From assembly GCF_008329585.1 (NCBI RefSeq), contig NZ_NPKP01000013.1:124001-188000 (forward strand): DNA of 64,000 bases. The letters are read 5' to 3'. Source of the DNA: Mycolicibacterium sp. P9-22 (lineage in GTDB: Bacteria > Actinomycetota > Actinomycetes > Mycobacteriales > Mycobacteriaceae). The notes beneath the pieces are model-generated. The model saw nothing but the letters and a program-made list of their open reading frames with translations. It ran no database searches and had not been told where the DNA came from. Shown here piece by piece: positions 54,416-63,807 of the stretch (the stretch's first letter is position 1; each line of letters starts with the position of its first letter). The translations under genes and the position numbers were made by a program.

Positions 54416-55732
54416 TCAGCCGGTGCTGCTCAGGTGAGCCAAGCCCGCGCGTTCGATGACGTCGGCGGCGACGCTGAGACCATCGCGTTCGCGGACGGCC
54501 GTACCGATCGCGGACACCCGGTCGCGCAGTTCCTGATCGGCCAGTATCCGGTCGAGGGCACCGGTCAGTTCGGCATCGGCGAAATGGTAGGTGTCCAGTC
54601 GTACGCCCAGCTTCAATTCGTCGATCCGCTGGGCATTTTCGTACTGATCCCAGAACAGCGGGAGCACGATCAACGGTTTACCGAAATGCAGGGCCTCGGT
54701 GGTGGTGTTGTTGCCGCCGTGCGAGATCACCGCATCCACCAGCGGGATGATCCTGGTCTGCGGCAGCATCTGTTCCCCGACCATGTTGTCGGCCAGCGTG
54801 ATCTTGTCCGCCTGCGGGCCCTTACTGACGATGAAGCGGTGCCTGGTCGTGCCGAGGACATCGACCAGCCGTTGCATCAGCGACACATCAGCAGCCCCGA
54901 GTGAACCCAGCGACAGGTAGATCAGCGCGCTGCCCGCCGGGCGATCGGACATCGCCTCTGGTAGTTCATAGTCCTCATCGGTCTCCCGGATGCTGGAGTC
55001 CACCCGCGTCCACGATGCGTCCAACGGCCGCCTGTCGACGTAGTCCGCCTCGGCCGGATAGATGTAGATGGTGGCCGCGTTGTCGCGCGGCATGAATTCC
55101 AGGTCGGGCAGCGGCTCACCGCCCTGTTCGCGGACCCAGGCGTCGAAGTCCTCCCACATCGGCCGCAGGACGCGGTCGAACTCGGCGCGATAGGCCGGCC
55201 ATTCGGACCTGTCGCCACTGGGTAGACCCGAAAACGGCGGCGGGACATCGGGTCCGGGCACTTCCAGCGGACTGCATGAGATGAACCGCACGAACGGCTT
55301 CCCCGCGGTGGACAACGCCGGGAAAAGCACCACGTTGTCTTCGACGATCACATCGGGTCGGTGCTTGGCGACAATCTCGCGTAGCCGGGGTTCGCAGTAC
55401 TTGGCGCCGTCGATGAGCGCCTGATAGGTGGGGCCGATGAAGGTCTCCAGTTGATCCAGGGTCGGCTTGGCGAACTCCGGCGCGGTCTCGGCGATGAAGT
55501 CGGTCCAGAACTGGCCCGCGTCAGCATCTTCGGCGCCCTCGGCCGGCGCGGCCAGATCGACCAGTTCCTCGATGAAGCCGTACTTGGCGATCTTGCCGGC
55601 CCATGAGGACTCTGCGGCGAAGACGATGGTGTGGCCACGGTCGCGGAGTTTGGCTGCGACGCCGATGCATTGATTGGTGGGTCCGTACGCGGACTCCGGC
55701 CAGAACATGATGGTCAACGCCTGGGACATCAT
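54416..55732 (-). CDS. GT1-family (MGT/UGT-like) glycosyltransferase
   Basis: A 438-residue GT-B enzyme. The N-terminal domain begins LTIMFWPESAYGPTNQCIGVAAKLRDRGH, and the donor-binding C-terminal motif is VDAVISHGGNNTTTEALHFGKPLIVLPLFWDQYENAQ. The family transfers sugars from UDP- or TDP-donors to small lipophilic acceptors such as macrolides, flavonoids or glycolipids. The ATG at 55732 overlaps the TetR stop (ATGATG), so the regulator and enzyme are co-translated. Three bases separate it from the sugar kinase; the four genes may form one operon. Confidence 0.9.
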   Translation of the reverse strand: MMSQALTIMFWPESAYGPTNQCIGVAAKLRDRGHTIVFAAESSWAGKIAKYGFIEELVDLAAPAEGAEDADAGQFWTDFIAETAPEFAKPTLDQLETFIGPTYQALIDGAKYCEPRLREIVAKHRPDVIVEDNVVLFPALSTAGKPFVRFISCSPLEVPGPDVPPPFSGLPSGDRSEWPAYRAEFDRVLRPMWEDFDAWVREQGGEPLPDLEFMPRDNAATIYIYPAEADYVDRRPLDASWTRVDSSIRETDEDYELPEAMSDRPAGSALIYLSLGSLGAADVSLMQRLVDVLGTTRHRFIVSKGPQADKITLADNMVGEQMLPQTRIIPLVDAVISHGGNNTTTEALHFGKPLIVLPLFWDQYENAQRIDELKLGVRLDTYHFADAELTGALDRILADQELRDRVSAIGTAVRERDGLSVAADVIERAGLAHLSSTG

Positions 55733-56349
55733 TGGGTCCTTTCGCCGTCGGCGCGGCGGGGTAGGGGATGGCCGGTGGCCACCCGCGCGTAGTCGAGGAT
55801 CAGTTCGGTGGAGGCGTCGGCATCCAGGCTGGGATGGCGGGCCACCATGCGGTATCCATACGCGTCCTCCAACGCCACGATGTTGCGGGCGATGGTCAAC
55901 GACGGCGAGGTCAGCGTGAAAACACCTTGTGCGGCACCGGATTCCAGGATCACCTGGTACATCGCCACCTGCCGGTCGAACAACGCGGTGAGCAGCACCG
56001 CGTAGGTCGGATACCGGCCGGCGGCCCCGCCCAGCTCGCACAGCAGCTTGACTGCCGGATCGTCGGAGTCCACGGGCAGGCCGGACTCGATGGTGAGAAC
56101 GAGGCGGCGGTCGGGCTCGGCGATGCCCTCGATCCGGCGGAGGCGGTCATCGTAGAACCGCTCCATACCCGCTCGATTGGCCTCCACCAGGAGCGTCTGC
56201 ACGTCGGGAAAGTGGTAGAGCACGGCACCCGAGGTGAGCCCGGCCTCGGCAGCGACCTGATTGAGTTGGACATCTGCGCCGTGCTTCATCACCGCGCGTT
56301 GGGCGGCGTGCAGCAGGTTCGCGCGTCGTTCGGTGCGGCTGACCGCCAC
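55729..56349 (-). CDS. TetR-family transcriptional regulator
   Basis: A 206-residue repressor: N-terminal helix-turn-helix RRANLLHAAQRAVMKHGADVQLNQVAAEAGLTSGAVLYHFPDVQTLLVEA and a helical ligand domain. GTG 56349 is chosen because GGGAGGGA lies just upstream. It is divergent from the amine oxidase operon and overlaps the glycosyltransferase, so it may control either or both. The PuuR-like context hints at an amine ligand, as inference. Confidence 0.9.
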   Translation of the reverse strand: MAVSRTERRANLLHAAQRAVMKHGADVQLNQVAAEAGLTSGAVLYHFPDVQTLLVEANRAGMERFYDDRLRRIEGIAEPDRRLVLTIESGLPVDSDDPAVKLLCELGGAAGRYPTYAVLLTALFDRQVAMYQVILESGAAQGVFTLTSPSLTIARNIVALEDAYGYRMVARHPSLDADASTELILDYARVATGHPLPRRADGERTQ

Positions 56350-56434
56350 TGGATCCCTCCCACTCGTATGCCATGGATCACGGTGCCAGAAAAGTTGCCA
56401 ATCGGGAAGCATTTCTTGAACAGAAACTCAGGTT

Positions 56435-56457
56435 TTACATCGGTAACCCCATTGACA
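56435..56457 (+). promoter_or_regulatory. Candidate operator and -35 box of the amine oxidase operon
   Basis: TTAC-atcg-GTAA (56435-56446) is a short inverted repeat five bases upstream of a consensus TTGACA (56452-56457). The 200-base gap between the TetR and oxidase genes is visibly more AT-rich than the coding DNA around it, as expected for a divergent promoter. The -10 box (TGTTCT at 56475-56480) is weak. Confidence 0.35.
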
Positions 56458-56550
56458 TGCTATTTCTGGTCTTGTGTTCTCTGAACGGCAGTGCAACTAT
56501 CGTCCTGCCATCGACCGCTGCCGATGGCGGTCATCGATCGACAACGGAGC

Positions 56551-57945
56551 ATGGCTGTGAGAGCGACCGACGAATTGCGTGACGCCGAACCACGGCCCGT
56601 GTGGTGGGACGGCGTGCGCACCGGACCGCACGGCGAGCAGTTGCGTGGACGTGTGCGGGCCGACCTCGTCGTCGTCGGCGGGGGATACACCGGCCTGTGG
56701 GCGGCGATCGAAGCCCTCACCGCGGACCCCGGCCGACGGGTCGTCGTTCTCGAACAGTCCTGGGTGGGCGCGGCGGCATCGGGGCGCAACGGCGGGTTCG
56801 TCTCCGAGTCGCTCACACACGGCATCGCCCATGGGGAAGCGATGTGGCCCGACGAGCTCGACGAGTTGCAGCGCCAAGGCCGGCAGAACGTGCAAGAGAT
56901 CGCAGATATCCTGCAGCGCAACAATATCGATGCCGATCTACGCTTGGTGGGCAAGACGACGCTGGCCCGAACACCACACGAAGTCGAGGCGCTGCGCAAC
57001 GCCGTGTCGAGCTACTCCCGGCGCGGCGAGGACGTGGAGTTCCTGGACCGTGCGCAGGTTCGTGCCGACATCCATTCTGATGCCTTCCACGGTGGGCTGC
57101 GGATCCATAGCGGCGGCCTGGTGGAGCCGATGGCGCTCGTGCTCGGACTGCGCCGCATCGCAGAGGAATTGGGCGCAAGTATCTTCGAACGGTCTCCGGC
57201 CACCGGGATCAGCCGTACCGGCGGTAACCTGACGGTGCGCAGCCCGCACGGCGAGGTCGACACATCACATATCGTGCTGGCCTCCAATGCCTACCCGCCG
57301 TTGTTGCGGCGACTGAAGTCCTGGATTCTCCCGGTCTATGACTATGTGTTGGCGACGGCACCGTTGACCGCCGGACAGTTGGACTCGATCGGCTGGTCGC
57401 AGAACCAGGGGCTCACCGATGCTGGCAATCAGTTCCACTACTTCCGCCGCACCCGTGACGACCGCATCGTGTGGGGCGGCTATGACGCGATCTATCACTT
57501 CGGCAATGCCATCGGCCCCGAACTCGAATTGCGTGACCGCTCACATCTACTGCTGGCACGGCACTTTCGCGAGACATTCCCTCAGCTGGCCGACCTGCCG
57601 TTCACCCACCGCTGGGGTGGCGTCATCGACACCACGAGCAGATTCACGCCGATCTTCGGCACAGCCTTCGCAGGGCGCCTGGCTTATGCGGTCGGATTCA
57701 CCGGCCTCGGTGTGGCTTCGACGCGTTTCGGCGCGCGGGTGGCCCTGGATCTGCTGGACGGCCGGGAAACCGAGCGCACCACGCTTCGGGCCGTCACCGG
57801 CAACGCGGTGCCGTTCCCGCCCGAGCCATTGCGCTGGCCGGCCGTCGAGTTGACCCGTGCCGCTCTGGCCCGAGAAGACGAAACAGGCCGCAGGGGACTG
57901 CTTTTGCGCACCATGGACCGATTCGGTGTGGGCTTCAACAGTTGA
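56551..57945 (+). CDS. FAD-dependent amine oxidase, DAO/PuuB-like
   Basis: A 464-residue flavoprotein of the D-amino-acid-oxidase fold: FAD motif ADLVVVGGGYTGLWAAIEAL (about residues 37-56), WVGAAASGRNGGFVSESLTHG, GLRIHSGGLVEPMALVLGLRRIAEE, RRTRDDRIVWGGYDA and HRWGGVIDTTSRFTP near the C-terminus. It resembles gamma-glutamylputrescine oxidase, which oxidises an amine to an aldehyde with O2. ATG 56551 is used; GTG 56557 has better spacing to GGAG and cannot be excluded. The next gene, an aldehyde dehydrogenase, starts 13 bases later. Confidence 0.9.
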   Translation: MAVRATDELRDAEPRPVWWDGVRTGPHGEQLRGRVRADLVVVGGGYTGLWAAIEALTADPGRRVVVLEQSWVGAAASGRNGGFVSESLTHGIAHGEAMWPDELDELQRQGRQNVQEIADILQRNNIDADLRLVGKTTLARTPHEVEALRNAVSSYSRRGEDVEFLDRAQVRADIHSDAFHGGLRIHSGGLVEPMALVLGLRRIAEELGASIFERSPATGISRTGGNLTVRSPHGEVDTSHIVLASNAYPPLLRRLKSWILPVYDYVLATAPLTAGQLDSIGWSQNQGLTDAGNQFHYFRRTRDDRIVWGGYDAIYHFGNAIGPELELRDRSHLLLARHFRETFPQLADLPFTHRWGGVIDTTSRFTPIFGTAFAGRLAYAVGFTGLGVASTRFGARVALDLLDGRETERTTLRAVTGNAVPFPPEPLRWPAVELTRAALAREDETGRRGLLLRTMDRFGVGFNS

Positions 57946-57958
57946 CAGGAGTGTGCGC

Positions 57959-59416
57959 ATGACCGCAGGACTGTTCCATCGCGGCGAACAGATCGCCGGC
58001 TCCGGAGGCGAACGTGTCCTTGTCGATCCCTCGACAGGGCAGCCGACGGCAACCATTTCCGAGGCGTCGATCGCGGACGCCGAGCGCGCCGTCGCGGCCG
58101 CGGCCGAGGCTTTCCCGGCCTGGTCTCGCCGGACCGCCGGCGAACGCGCGCGGGTACTGCTGCGCTGGGCCGATCTCATCGACGCCCACTGCGCCGAACT
58201 CACCGCGCTGGAGGTTGCCGAAACGGGCAAGCCGGAGCCGGTCTTTCGCGACGGCGAACTTCCGTTCGGCACCGACAATCTGCGGTTTTTCGCGGGCGCG
58301 GGCCGATCCCTGGAGGAAACCGGTGCCGGACTGCTCAGCGAGGGTTACACCTCGATGATCGTGCGCCGGCCGGTGGGCCCGGTCGTCGGTATCGCGCCGT
58401 GGAACTTTCCGATGATCATGGGGCTGTGGAAGATCGGGCCCGCCCTGGCCGCCGGCAACACCATGGTGATCAAGCCGGCGCCCTCCACCCCGTCGAGCAC
58501 GCTCTACATCGCCGCACTGGCCATCGAGGCCGGCATTCCACCAGGAGTGCTGGAAGTGGTGACCGGTGACCAGGGGATCGGTGCGGCGCTGGTCGCCGAC
58601 GAGCGGGTGCAACTCGTCTCGATCACCGGGTCGACACGTGCCGGACGCCAGGTGATGTCTGCCGCAGCGGTCCGTGGCGCGCGAGTTCATCTCGAACTCG
58701 GCGGCAAGGCACCATGTCTGGTGTTCGAGGATGCCCACCTCGACGACGCGGCGCACGGTATCGCGATGGGCGCCACCTACAACTCGGGGCAGGATTGCAC
58801 GGCAGCGACCCGCGTCTATGCCCACGAGTCGATCATCGATGATCTTGTCGAACGCCTCATCGCGGCATTCGGCGCGATCCGCGTCGGTGATCCGCGCGAA
58901 CCGTCCACCGACATCGGTCCGCTGATCAGTGTCGAACACCGCTCGCGGGTCCACGGGTTCGTGGCACGTGCCGTCGAGGCGGGAGCCACGGTGCGTGCGG
59001 GAGGTGTGCTGCCGGAAGGCCCCGGCGCCTACTATCCGCCGACGCTGATCACCGGCGCGGAGCAGTCCGCCGAGATCGTGCAGGACGAGGTGTTCGGACC
59101 GGTCCTGGTGGTGTTGCCGTTCGGCGATGAGGCGGAAGCGATCCGGCTCGCCAACGACTGCCGGTATGGCCTGGCGTCCTCGGTATGGACCTCGGATGTG
59201 GCCCGCGCGCTTCGCACCGCGCATGCCATCGAAGCCGGTGTGACATGGGTCAACGACCACCTGCCGATCGCCTCCGAGGCGCCCCACGGCGGCGTCAAGG
59301 CAAGTGGTTTCGGCAAGGACATGAGCCAGGCCGCGGTCGCTGAATACACGGTCGCCCGGCACATCATGGTCAAGCACGCGCCTCGGGTGGCGCACAGCTC
59401 ATTCCGGCCGTCCTGA
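57959..59416 (+). CDS. Aldehyde dehydrogenase, aminobutyraldehyde/PuuC-like
   Basis: A 485-residue ALDH: IAPWNFPMIMGLWKIGPALAAGNTMVIKPA, ITGSTRAGRQVM, catalytic Glu in HLELGGKAPCLV, nucleophile Cys in YNSGQDCTAATRVY, and EVFGPVLVVLPFG. The N-terminal MTAGLFHRGEQIAGSGGE and motif set fit 4-aminobutyraldehyde or gamma-glutamyl-aminobutyraldehyde dehydrogenases. ATG 57959 follows AGGAG at seven bases. It would oxidise the aldehyde made by the preceding oxidase, giving GABA or a related acid. Confidence 0.93.
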   Translation: MTAGLFHRGEQIAGSGGERVLVDPSTGQPTATISEASIADAERAVAAAAEAFPAWSRRTAGERARVLLRWADLIDAHCAELTALEVAETGKPEPVFRDGELPFGTDNLRFFAGAGRSLEETGAGLLSEGYTSMIVRRPVGPVVGIAPWNFPMIMGLWKIGPALAAGNTMVIKPAPSTPSSTLYIAALAIEAGIPPGVLEVVTGDQGIGAALVADERVQLVSITGSTRAGRQVMSAAAVRGARVHLELGGKAPCLVFEDAHLDDAAHGIAMGATYNSGQDCTAATRVYAHESIIDDLVERLIAAFGAIRVGDPREPSTDIGPLISVEHRSRVHGFVARAVEAGATVRAGGVLPEGPGAYYPPTLITGAEQSAEIVQDEVFGPVLVVLPFGDEAEAIRLANDCRYGLASSVWTSDVARALRTAHAIEAGVTWVNDHLPIASEAPHGGVKASGFGKDMSQAAVAEYTVARHIMVKHAPRVAHSSFRPS

Positions 59417-59477
59417 ACGGCCGGGACGTCGCCCGGTCATCCACAATTTCACGATCCCACGCACTGGAGGAACACAC

Positions 59478-60905
59478 ATGACAGCCAATGAGGCAGCGCC
59501 AGAGCTGCATTCGGTGGACGAGGTGCTACCGCGGAAGATGCGCTGGTTCGACGGGTTCGCGATGGCGATGACGATGCCCGCCGCACTGGTGGCCACCCTC
59601 GGTGCCTCGATCGCCGGGCTCGGAGGCTGGGGTGCTGCGGTGCTGTGGGCCATCTCGATGGCGATCTCGCTGGCCGTCAACTGGATCTACATCGAACTGG
59701 CGGCGATGTTCCCAAACGCGTCGGGAGGAATCTCGGGCTACGCGGCCGAGGCATGGAAGAAACGCGTGCCGTGGTTCGCGCCCCTGGCCGGGGTGGGGTA
59801 CTGGCTGCCGTGGGGGTCCAACCTGGCGACCTACGGGTCGTTCACCGGCCTGCTGGTGCAATCCCAGTGGTTTCCCGAGCAGCAGTGGACGTTTGATCTG
59901 GGTCCGCTGCACTTCAGCTTCCCGATCCTCATCGGACTGATCGTCATCTTCGTGCTGTACGGCATCAACGTCATCGGCGTGCGGGTCACGATGGCGTTCG
60001 TCTACGTGACGGCAGCGATCTTGATGGTCCCGCTGGCCGTGTTCATCGTCTTCCCGCTCTTCAGCGCCGACTGGGCGCCGATGGACCTGACGTGGAACCT
60101 GCACGGGTCGGAGGGCCTGCACACCGCAATCGTCTGGCTGTACGTAATGGCCTGGACGACATTGGGTATCGAGGTCTGCGCCACCTTCGCCTCGGAGTAC
60201 CGCGATCCGGTCCGGGACACCTCGCGGGCGATTCGCGCGTCGGCGCTGTTCTGCCTGGGCGTCTTTTTCCTGGTTCCGCTGACCCTCGGCGGATTCGCCG
60301 GTGAAGAGGCGATCGCCGCGGACCCGTCTACCTTCTTCGTGGCGAGCTTCTCGCAACTGACCGGCGCCGGCGCCGACGTCATGGTGCTGTGCCTCATCGC
60401 ATCTCTGGTGCTGGTCATGCTGACCTCGGTCGCCGATGCCTCGAGGGTCCTGTTCAACATGGGCAAAGAGGGCATCACCGTGCGCTCCGTGGGCAAGCTC
60501 AACCGTCGCGGCGTTCCCATTCGTGCGCTCAATGTGATGCTGGTACTCAACATCGTGCTGCTGGTGGTCCTGCAGCAGCCACTGGCGATCATCGTCACCG
60601 GCAACCTCGGCTACATCCTGGCCCACGTGCTGGCGGTGACCGGGTTCGCGCTGTTGCGCAAGGACCGGCCCGAGGCGGTGCGCCCGATCCGGCTTCCGCG
60701 TGTCTTTGTGCCGGTGTCGATCGGTCTGGCGATTCTGCTTTCGGTGATGCTGGTCGTCGGTGCCACCGGGTTCTCGGTCACCGGCTACGGCGGCGTCCTC
60801 GAACTCGGCATCGCCGGATCCATCTTGGCGGCCGGTGTGGTGCTCTGGTGGTTCGTGCAGCGCAGCGACCGGCGCACCGACGCTCAGGTGGGCGCGGCAG
60901 AATGA
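59478..60905 (+). CDS. APC-family amino acid/polyamine permease
   Basis: A 475-residue protein with about twelve membrane helices. The N-terminal FDGFAMAMTMPAALVATLGASIAGLGGW is the first transport segment; MFPNASGGISGYAAEAWKKR and EVCATFASEYRDPVRDTSRAIR are APC signatures. The operon suggests uptake of an amine or polyamine such as putrescine. ATG 59478 follows CTGGAGG. The gene is 61 bases after the aldehyde dehydrogenase. Confidence 0.92.
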   Translation: MTANEAAPELHSVDEVLPRKMRWFDGFAMAMTMPAALVATLGASIAGLGGWGAAVLWAISMAISLAVNWIYIELAAMFPNASGGISGYAAEAWKKRVPWFAPLAGVGYWLPWGSNLATYGSFTGLLVQSQWFPEQQWTFDLGPLHFSFPILIGLIVIFVLYGINVIGVRVTMAFVYVTAAILMVPLAVFIVFPLFSADWAPMDLTWNLHGSEGLHTAIVWLYVMAWTTLGIEVCATFASEYRDPVRDTSRAIRASALFCLGVFFLVPLTLGGFAGEEAIAADPSTFFVASFSQLTGAGADVMVLCLIASLVLVMLTSVADASRVLFNMGKEGITVRSVGKLNRRGVPIRALNVMLVLNIVLLVVLQQPLAIIVTGNLGYILAHVLAVTGFALLRKDRPEAVRPIRLPRVFVPVSIGLAILLSVMLVVGATGFSVTGYGGVLELGIAGSILAAGVVLWWFVQRSDRRTDAQVGAAE

Positions 60906-60909
60906 CCGG

Positions 60910-61473
60910 GTGTCCGATGACGTGTACTTCCCCGACGTAGCCGCCTTCGAGAGCTGGTTGGAGTCACATCACGACTCGTCGGAGGGCATCTGGATCCGGA
61001 TGGCCAAGAAGGGCAGTGGAATTCGGTCGCTGTCCTCCGATGAGGCGGTCGATGTCGGACTCTGCTGGGGATGGATCTCGGGTCAGCGCAAATCGCTGGA
61101 CGCGCAGTTCTATCTGCAGAAGTACGTCCCGCGTCGTCCGCGCAGTCACTGGTCGCAGGTCAACGTCGAGAAGGTGGAGCAACTCAGCGCAGCGGGGCGG
61201 ATGCGGCCCGCCGGCCTCGCTGAGGTGGAGGCGGCCAAACGAGACGGACGGTGGGCGGCCGCGTATCCGCCGCAGAGCGCCTTCACGATCCCCGAGGACC
61301 TCATCCGCGCGTTGGAGCTGAATCCGGGCGCAGCGGCCGCATTTCACGCCTCGGCCAGGACGGCGCAGTACACCATGGTGCTCGATGTGCTCCGGGCGCG
61401 GACACCGCTGTCCCGGCAGGCCCGCATCTCCGCCATCGTCGGCGCACTGACCGACGTCACCGACCCTAGGTGA
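60910..61473 (+). CDS. YdeI/OmpD-associated family protein
   Basis: A 187-residue soluble protein: VYFPDVAAFESWLESHHDSSEGIWIRMAKKGSG, EAVDVGLCWGWISGQRKSLD, YLQKYVPRRPRSHWSQVNVEKVEQL and a helical C-terminal domain with FHASARTAQYTMVLDVLRA. This matches the YdeI/OmpD-associated group, linked to resistance to cationic peptides in enterobacteria but with no known biochemistry. The start is GTG at 60910, four bases after the permease stop, so it may be read from the same mRNA. Confidence 0.85.
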   Translation: MSDDVYFPDVAAFESWLESHHDSSEGIWIRMAKKGSGIRSLSSDEAVDVGLCWGWISGQRKSLDAQFYLQKYVPRRPRSHWSQVNVEKVEQLSAAGRMRPAGLAEVEAAKRDGRWAAAYPPQSAFTIPEDLIRALELNPGAAAAFHASARTAQYTMVLDVLRARTPLSRQARISAIVGALTDVTDPR

Positions 61474-61662
61474 CGCCCAGATTCGCGTCAGCTCGCAGAG
61501 GTGCGACGCAGGTCGGTGCTGCCCGATTCGCGCAAGGTCGCCGCGTATTCCGTGATTGCGGCATATCTTGATGACCTAATCAGTCGGTGGCGGTGGGGGT
61601 GCGGCGGCGCATTCGTCGCGTCCCGGCGGTATCTCCGATCGTGAGATGGAAGAGGGTCGCTT

Positions 61663-63807
61663 GTGGCATCTCGCTTCGCCCGTCCAGGTGGGTCGCGTCG
61701 GTCGCTCGGTATTCAATCCAAGTTGCTGATCGTATTGCTCGTCGTCAGTGTCCTGTCGGTGCTCGTTGCCGGCGCCATCGGATATGTGTCGGGGACGGAT
61801 TCATTGCGTAACGCGGAATTCGCCCGAATGACGCAGCTGCGGGAGTCCCGGGCGCGTGAAATCACCGCCTATTACCGCATGATCACCGATGCCGCCTCGA
61901 TCGTCACACACGGGACGACGACGGTGAACGCGGCCCGCGAATTCAGTGCGGCCTTCGCCGAACTCGAATCCACCCCGCCGCCGCCCGATGCCGAGGCCAA
62001 CGTGGCGAAGTTCTACGAAACGGTGTTCGCACCCGAACTGAGCGAACGCACCGGTGAGGCGGCCGATCCGACGCTGTTCGAGCCGACCGGAAACGCGGCC
62101 GTCTACCTGCAGAACGCCTACACGGTGCCGGCCGGGGGTGACTTCGAGAAGGCTCTGGCCGTCAAGTCAGCCGGTGATCCGAGTGCGTGGTCGGCGGTGA
62201 ATGCCCGCTATCAGAACTTCTTCGCCGACCTGACGACGAGGTTCGGTTTCGAGGACGCGCTGGTGCTCGACACGAACGGCAATGCCGTATACACCGCCTA
62301 CAAGGGTGCCGACCTCGGAACCAATTTGTTCACCGGGCCGTACCGGACATCGTCGTTGGCCGACAGTTATCGCGAGGCGCTGCAAGCGTCATCGGTCGAC
62401 CAGACCTTCGTCACCGATTTCGAACGATATCCGCCCTCCTACGACAGGCCGACACCGTGGGTACTGTCACCGATCGGCAGCGGTGGCAACATCGTCGGAG
62501 TCCTCGCCCTGCAGATGTCACTGGACGGCATCAACAATGTGATGACCGGCGCCAACGGCTGGCAGCAGGACGGGCTGGGGGCGACCGGCGAAACCTACCT
62601 CGCCGGCTCCGACAAGTTGATGCGTTCGGCGTCCCGTGAACTGGTGACCAATCCCGACGGTTATATCGACGCGGTGGTCGACAAAGGCACGCCTACCGAT
62701 ATCGCCGAACGGCAGGTGGCGGTCAACGGAAGCGTCCTCTTGCAGCCGGTCGACACCCTGGCTGTCAACAATGCGCTGGCCGGTGAATCCGGCGTGGTGA
62801 CCGATGACGATTACATCGGTCCGGCATCACTGGTCGCCTATATGCCACTGGACATTCCCGGCCTGGATTGGGTGCTGGTCGCCAAGATCGACGAGAACGA
62901 GGCGCTGGCCCCGGTCAACAGGTTCGCCCGTAACATCGCGTTGTCGACCGCCGCCATCGTGTTGGTGGTGTGCATCCTGGCGTTGTTGCTCAGCCGGATG
63001 TTGACACGTCCGCTGACCCAGTTGGCTTCGGCCGTGCGCCGGGTGACCGGAGGTGAACTGGGTGTCACTGTCCCGGTGACGACCAGGGATGAGTTCGGCG
63101 ACCTGGCTGTGGAATTCAACAATATGAGCGACAGCCTGAGAACGAAGCAGGCACTGATCGACGAACAGCGCCGGGAGAACGACGAACTTCTGGCCTCGTT
63201 GATGCCGGAGTCGGTGGCCCGTCGATTCCGAGGGGGCGAGAAGACGATCAGCAGCGACTACCGCGACGTCTCGGTGATCTACGCGGAATTGTTGAATTTC
63301 AAGGATTTCAGTCGGTCGTTGCCGTCCGACGAATCGGTGCGATTGCTCAATACGCTGTTCGAGTCTTTCGACGCGGCGGCAGAACACCATGGCATCGAGC
63401 GAGTGCGCGGCTTGCACAACGGATTCCTGGCGACCTGCGGGCTGGTCACCCCGCGAGTCGACCACGCCAGCCGCACCGTCGCTTTCGCCATCGAACTCGT
63501 CGAGGTGATCGAGCTGTTCAACAAGCAGCACACCGCGGGGTTGACGGTGCGGGTGGGCATCGACAGCGGCCCGGTGTCCAGCGGGCTGATCGGTCAACGC
63601 ACCAGGATCTACGACCTGTGGGGTGAGGCGGTCGACCTCGCGCACCGGGTGCATGCCGCCGCAGATCGTCCCGGCATCTTCGTCAGCGACCGTGTGCACA
63701 CCAGCCTCACAACCTTCCACTCGTTCGAAGAAGCGGGCACGGTGATCGGTAACGACGGCGCCGAAACCGTGTGGGCGCTAGAGATTCCGGTCCGGGAAAC
63801 ATCATGA
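61663..63807 (+). CDS. Membrane HAMP-cyclase protein with degraded class III cyclase domain (Rv2435c type)
   Basis: A 714-residue receptor: a membrane helix (LLIVLLVVSVLSVLVAGAIGYV), a large extracellular sensor (about 45-415), a second helix (IALSTAAIVLVVCILALLL), a HAMP linker (LTRPLTQLASAVRRVTGGELGV) and a C-terminal cyclase domain from about 530. Catalytic positions are changed: the first metal Asp is Glu542, the substrate-binding Lys is Arg581, the second metal Asp is Asn585, and the late Asn-Arg motif is DLAHR. It is probably not an active cyclase. The GTG start follows GGAAGAGGG. Its stop overlaps the next gene by four bases, as I recall for the Rv2435c-Rv2434c pair. Confidence 0.88.
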   Translation: MASRFARPGGSRRSLGIQSKLLIVLLVVSVLSVLVAGAIGYVSGTDSLRNAEFARMTQLRESRAREITAYYRMITDAASIVTHGTTTVNAAREFSAAFAELESTPPPPDAEANVAKFYETVFAPELSERTGEAADPTLFEPTGNAAVYLQNAYTVPAGGDFEKALAVKSAGDPSAWSAVNARYQNFFADLTTRFGFEDALVLDTNGNAVYTAYKGADLGTNLFTGPYRTSSLADSYREALQASSVDQTFVTDFERYPPSYDRPTPWVLSPIGSGGNIVGVLALQMSLDGINNVMTGANGWQQDGLGATGETYLAGSDKLMRSASRELVTNPDGYIDAVVDKGTPTDIAERQVAVNGSVLLQPVDTLAVNNALAGESGVVTDDDYIGPASLVAYMPLDIPGLDWVLVAKIDENEALAPVNRFARNIALSTAAIVLVVCILALLLSRMLTRPLTQLASAVRRVTGGELGVTVPVTTRDEFGDLAVEFNNMSDSLRTKQALIDEQRRENDELLASLMPESVARRFRGGEKTISSDYRDVSVIYAELLNFKDFSRSLPSDESVRLLNTLFESFDAAAEHHGIERVRGLHNGFLATCGLVTPRVDHASRTVAFAIELVEVIELFNKQHTAGLTVRVGIDSGPVSSGLIGQRTRIYDLWGEAVDLAHRVHAAADRPGIFVSDRVHTSLTTFHSFEEAGTVIGNDGAETVWALEIPVRETS

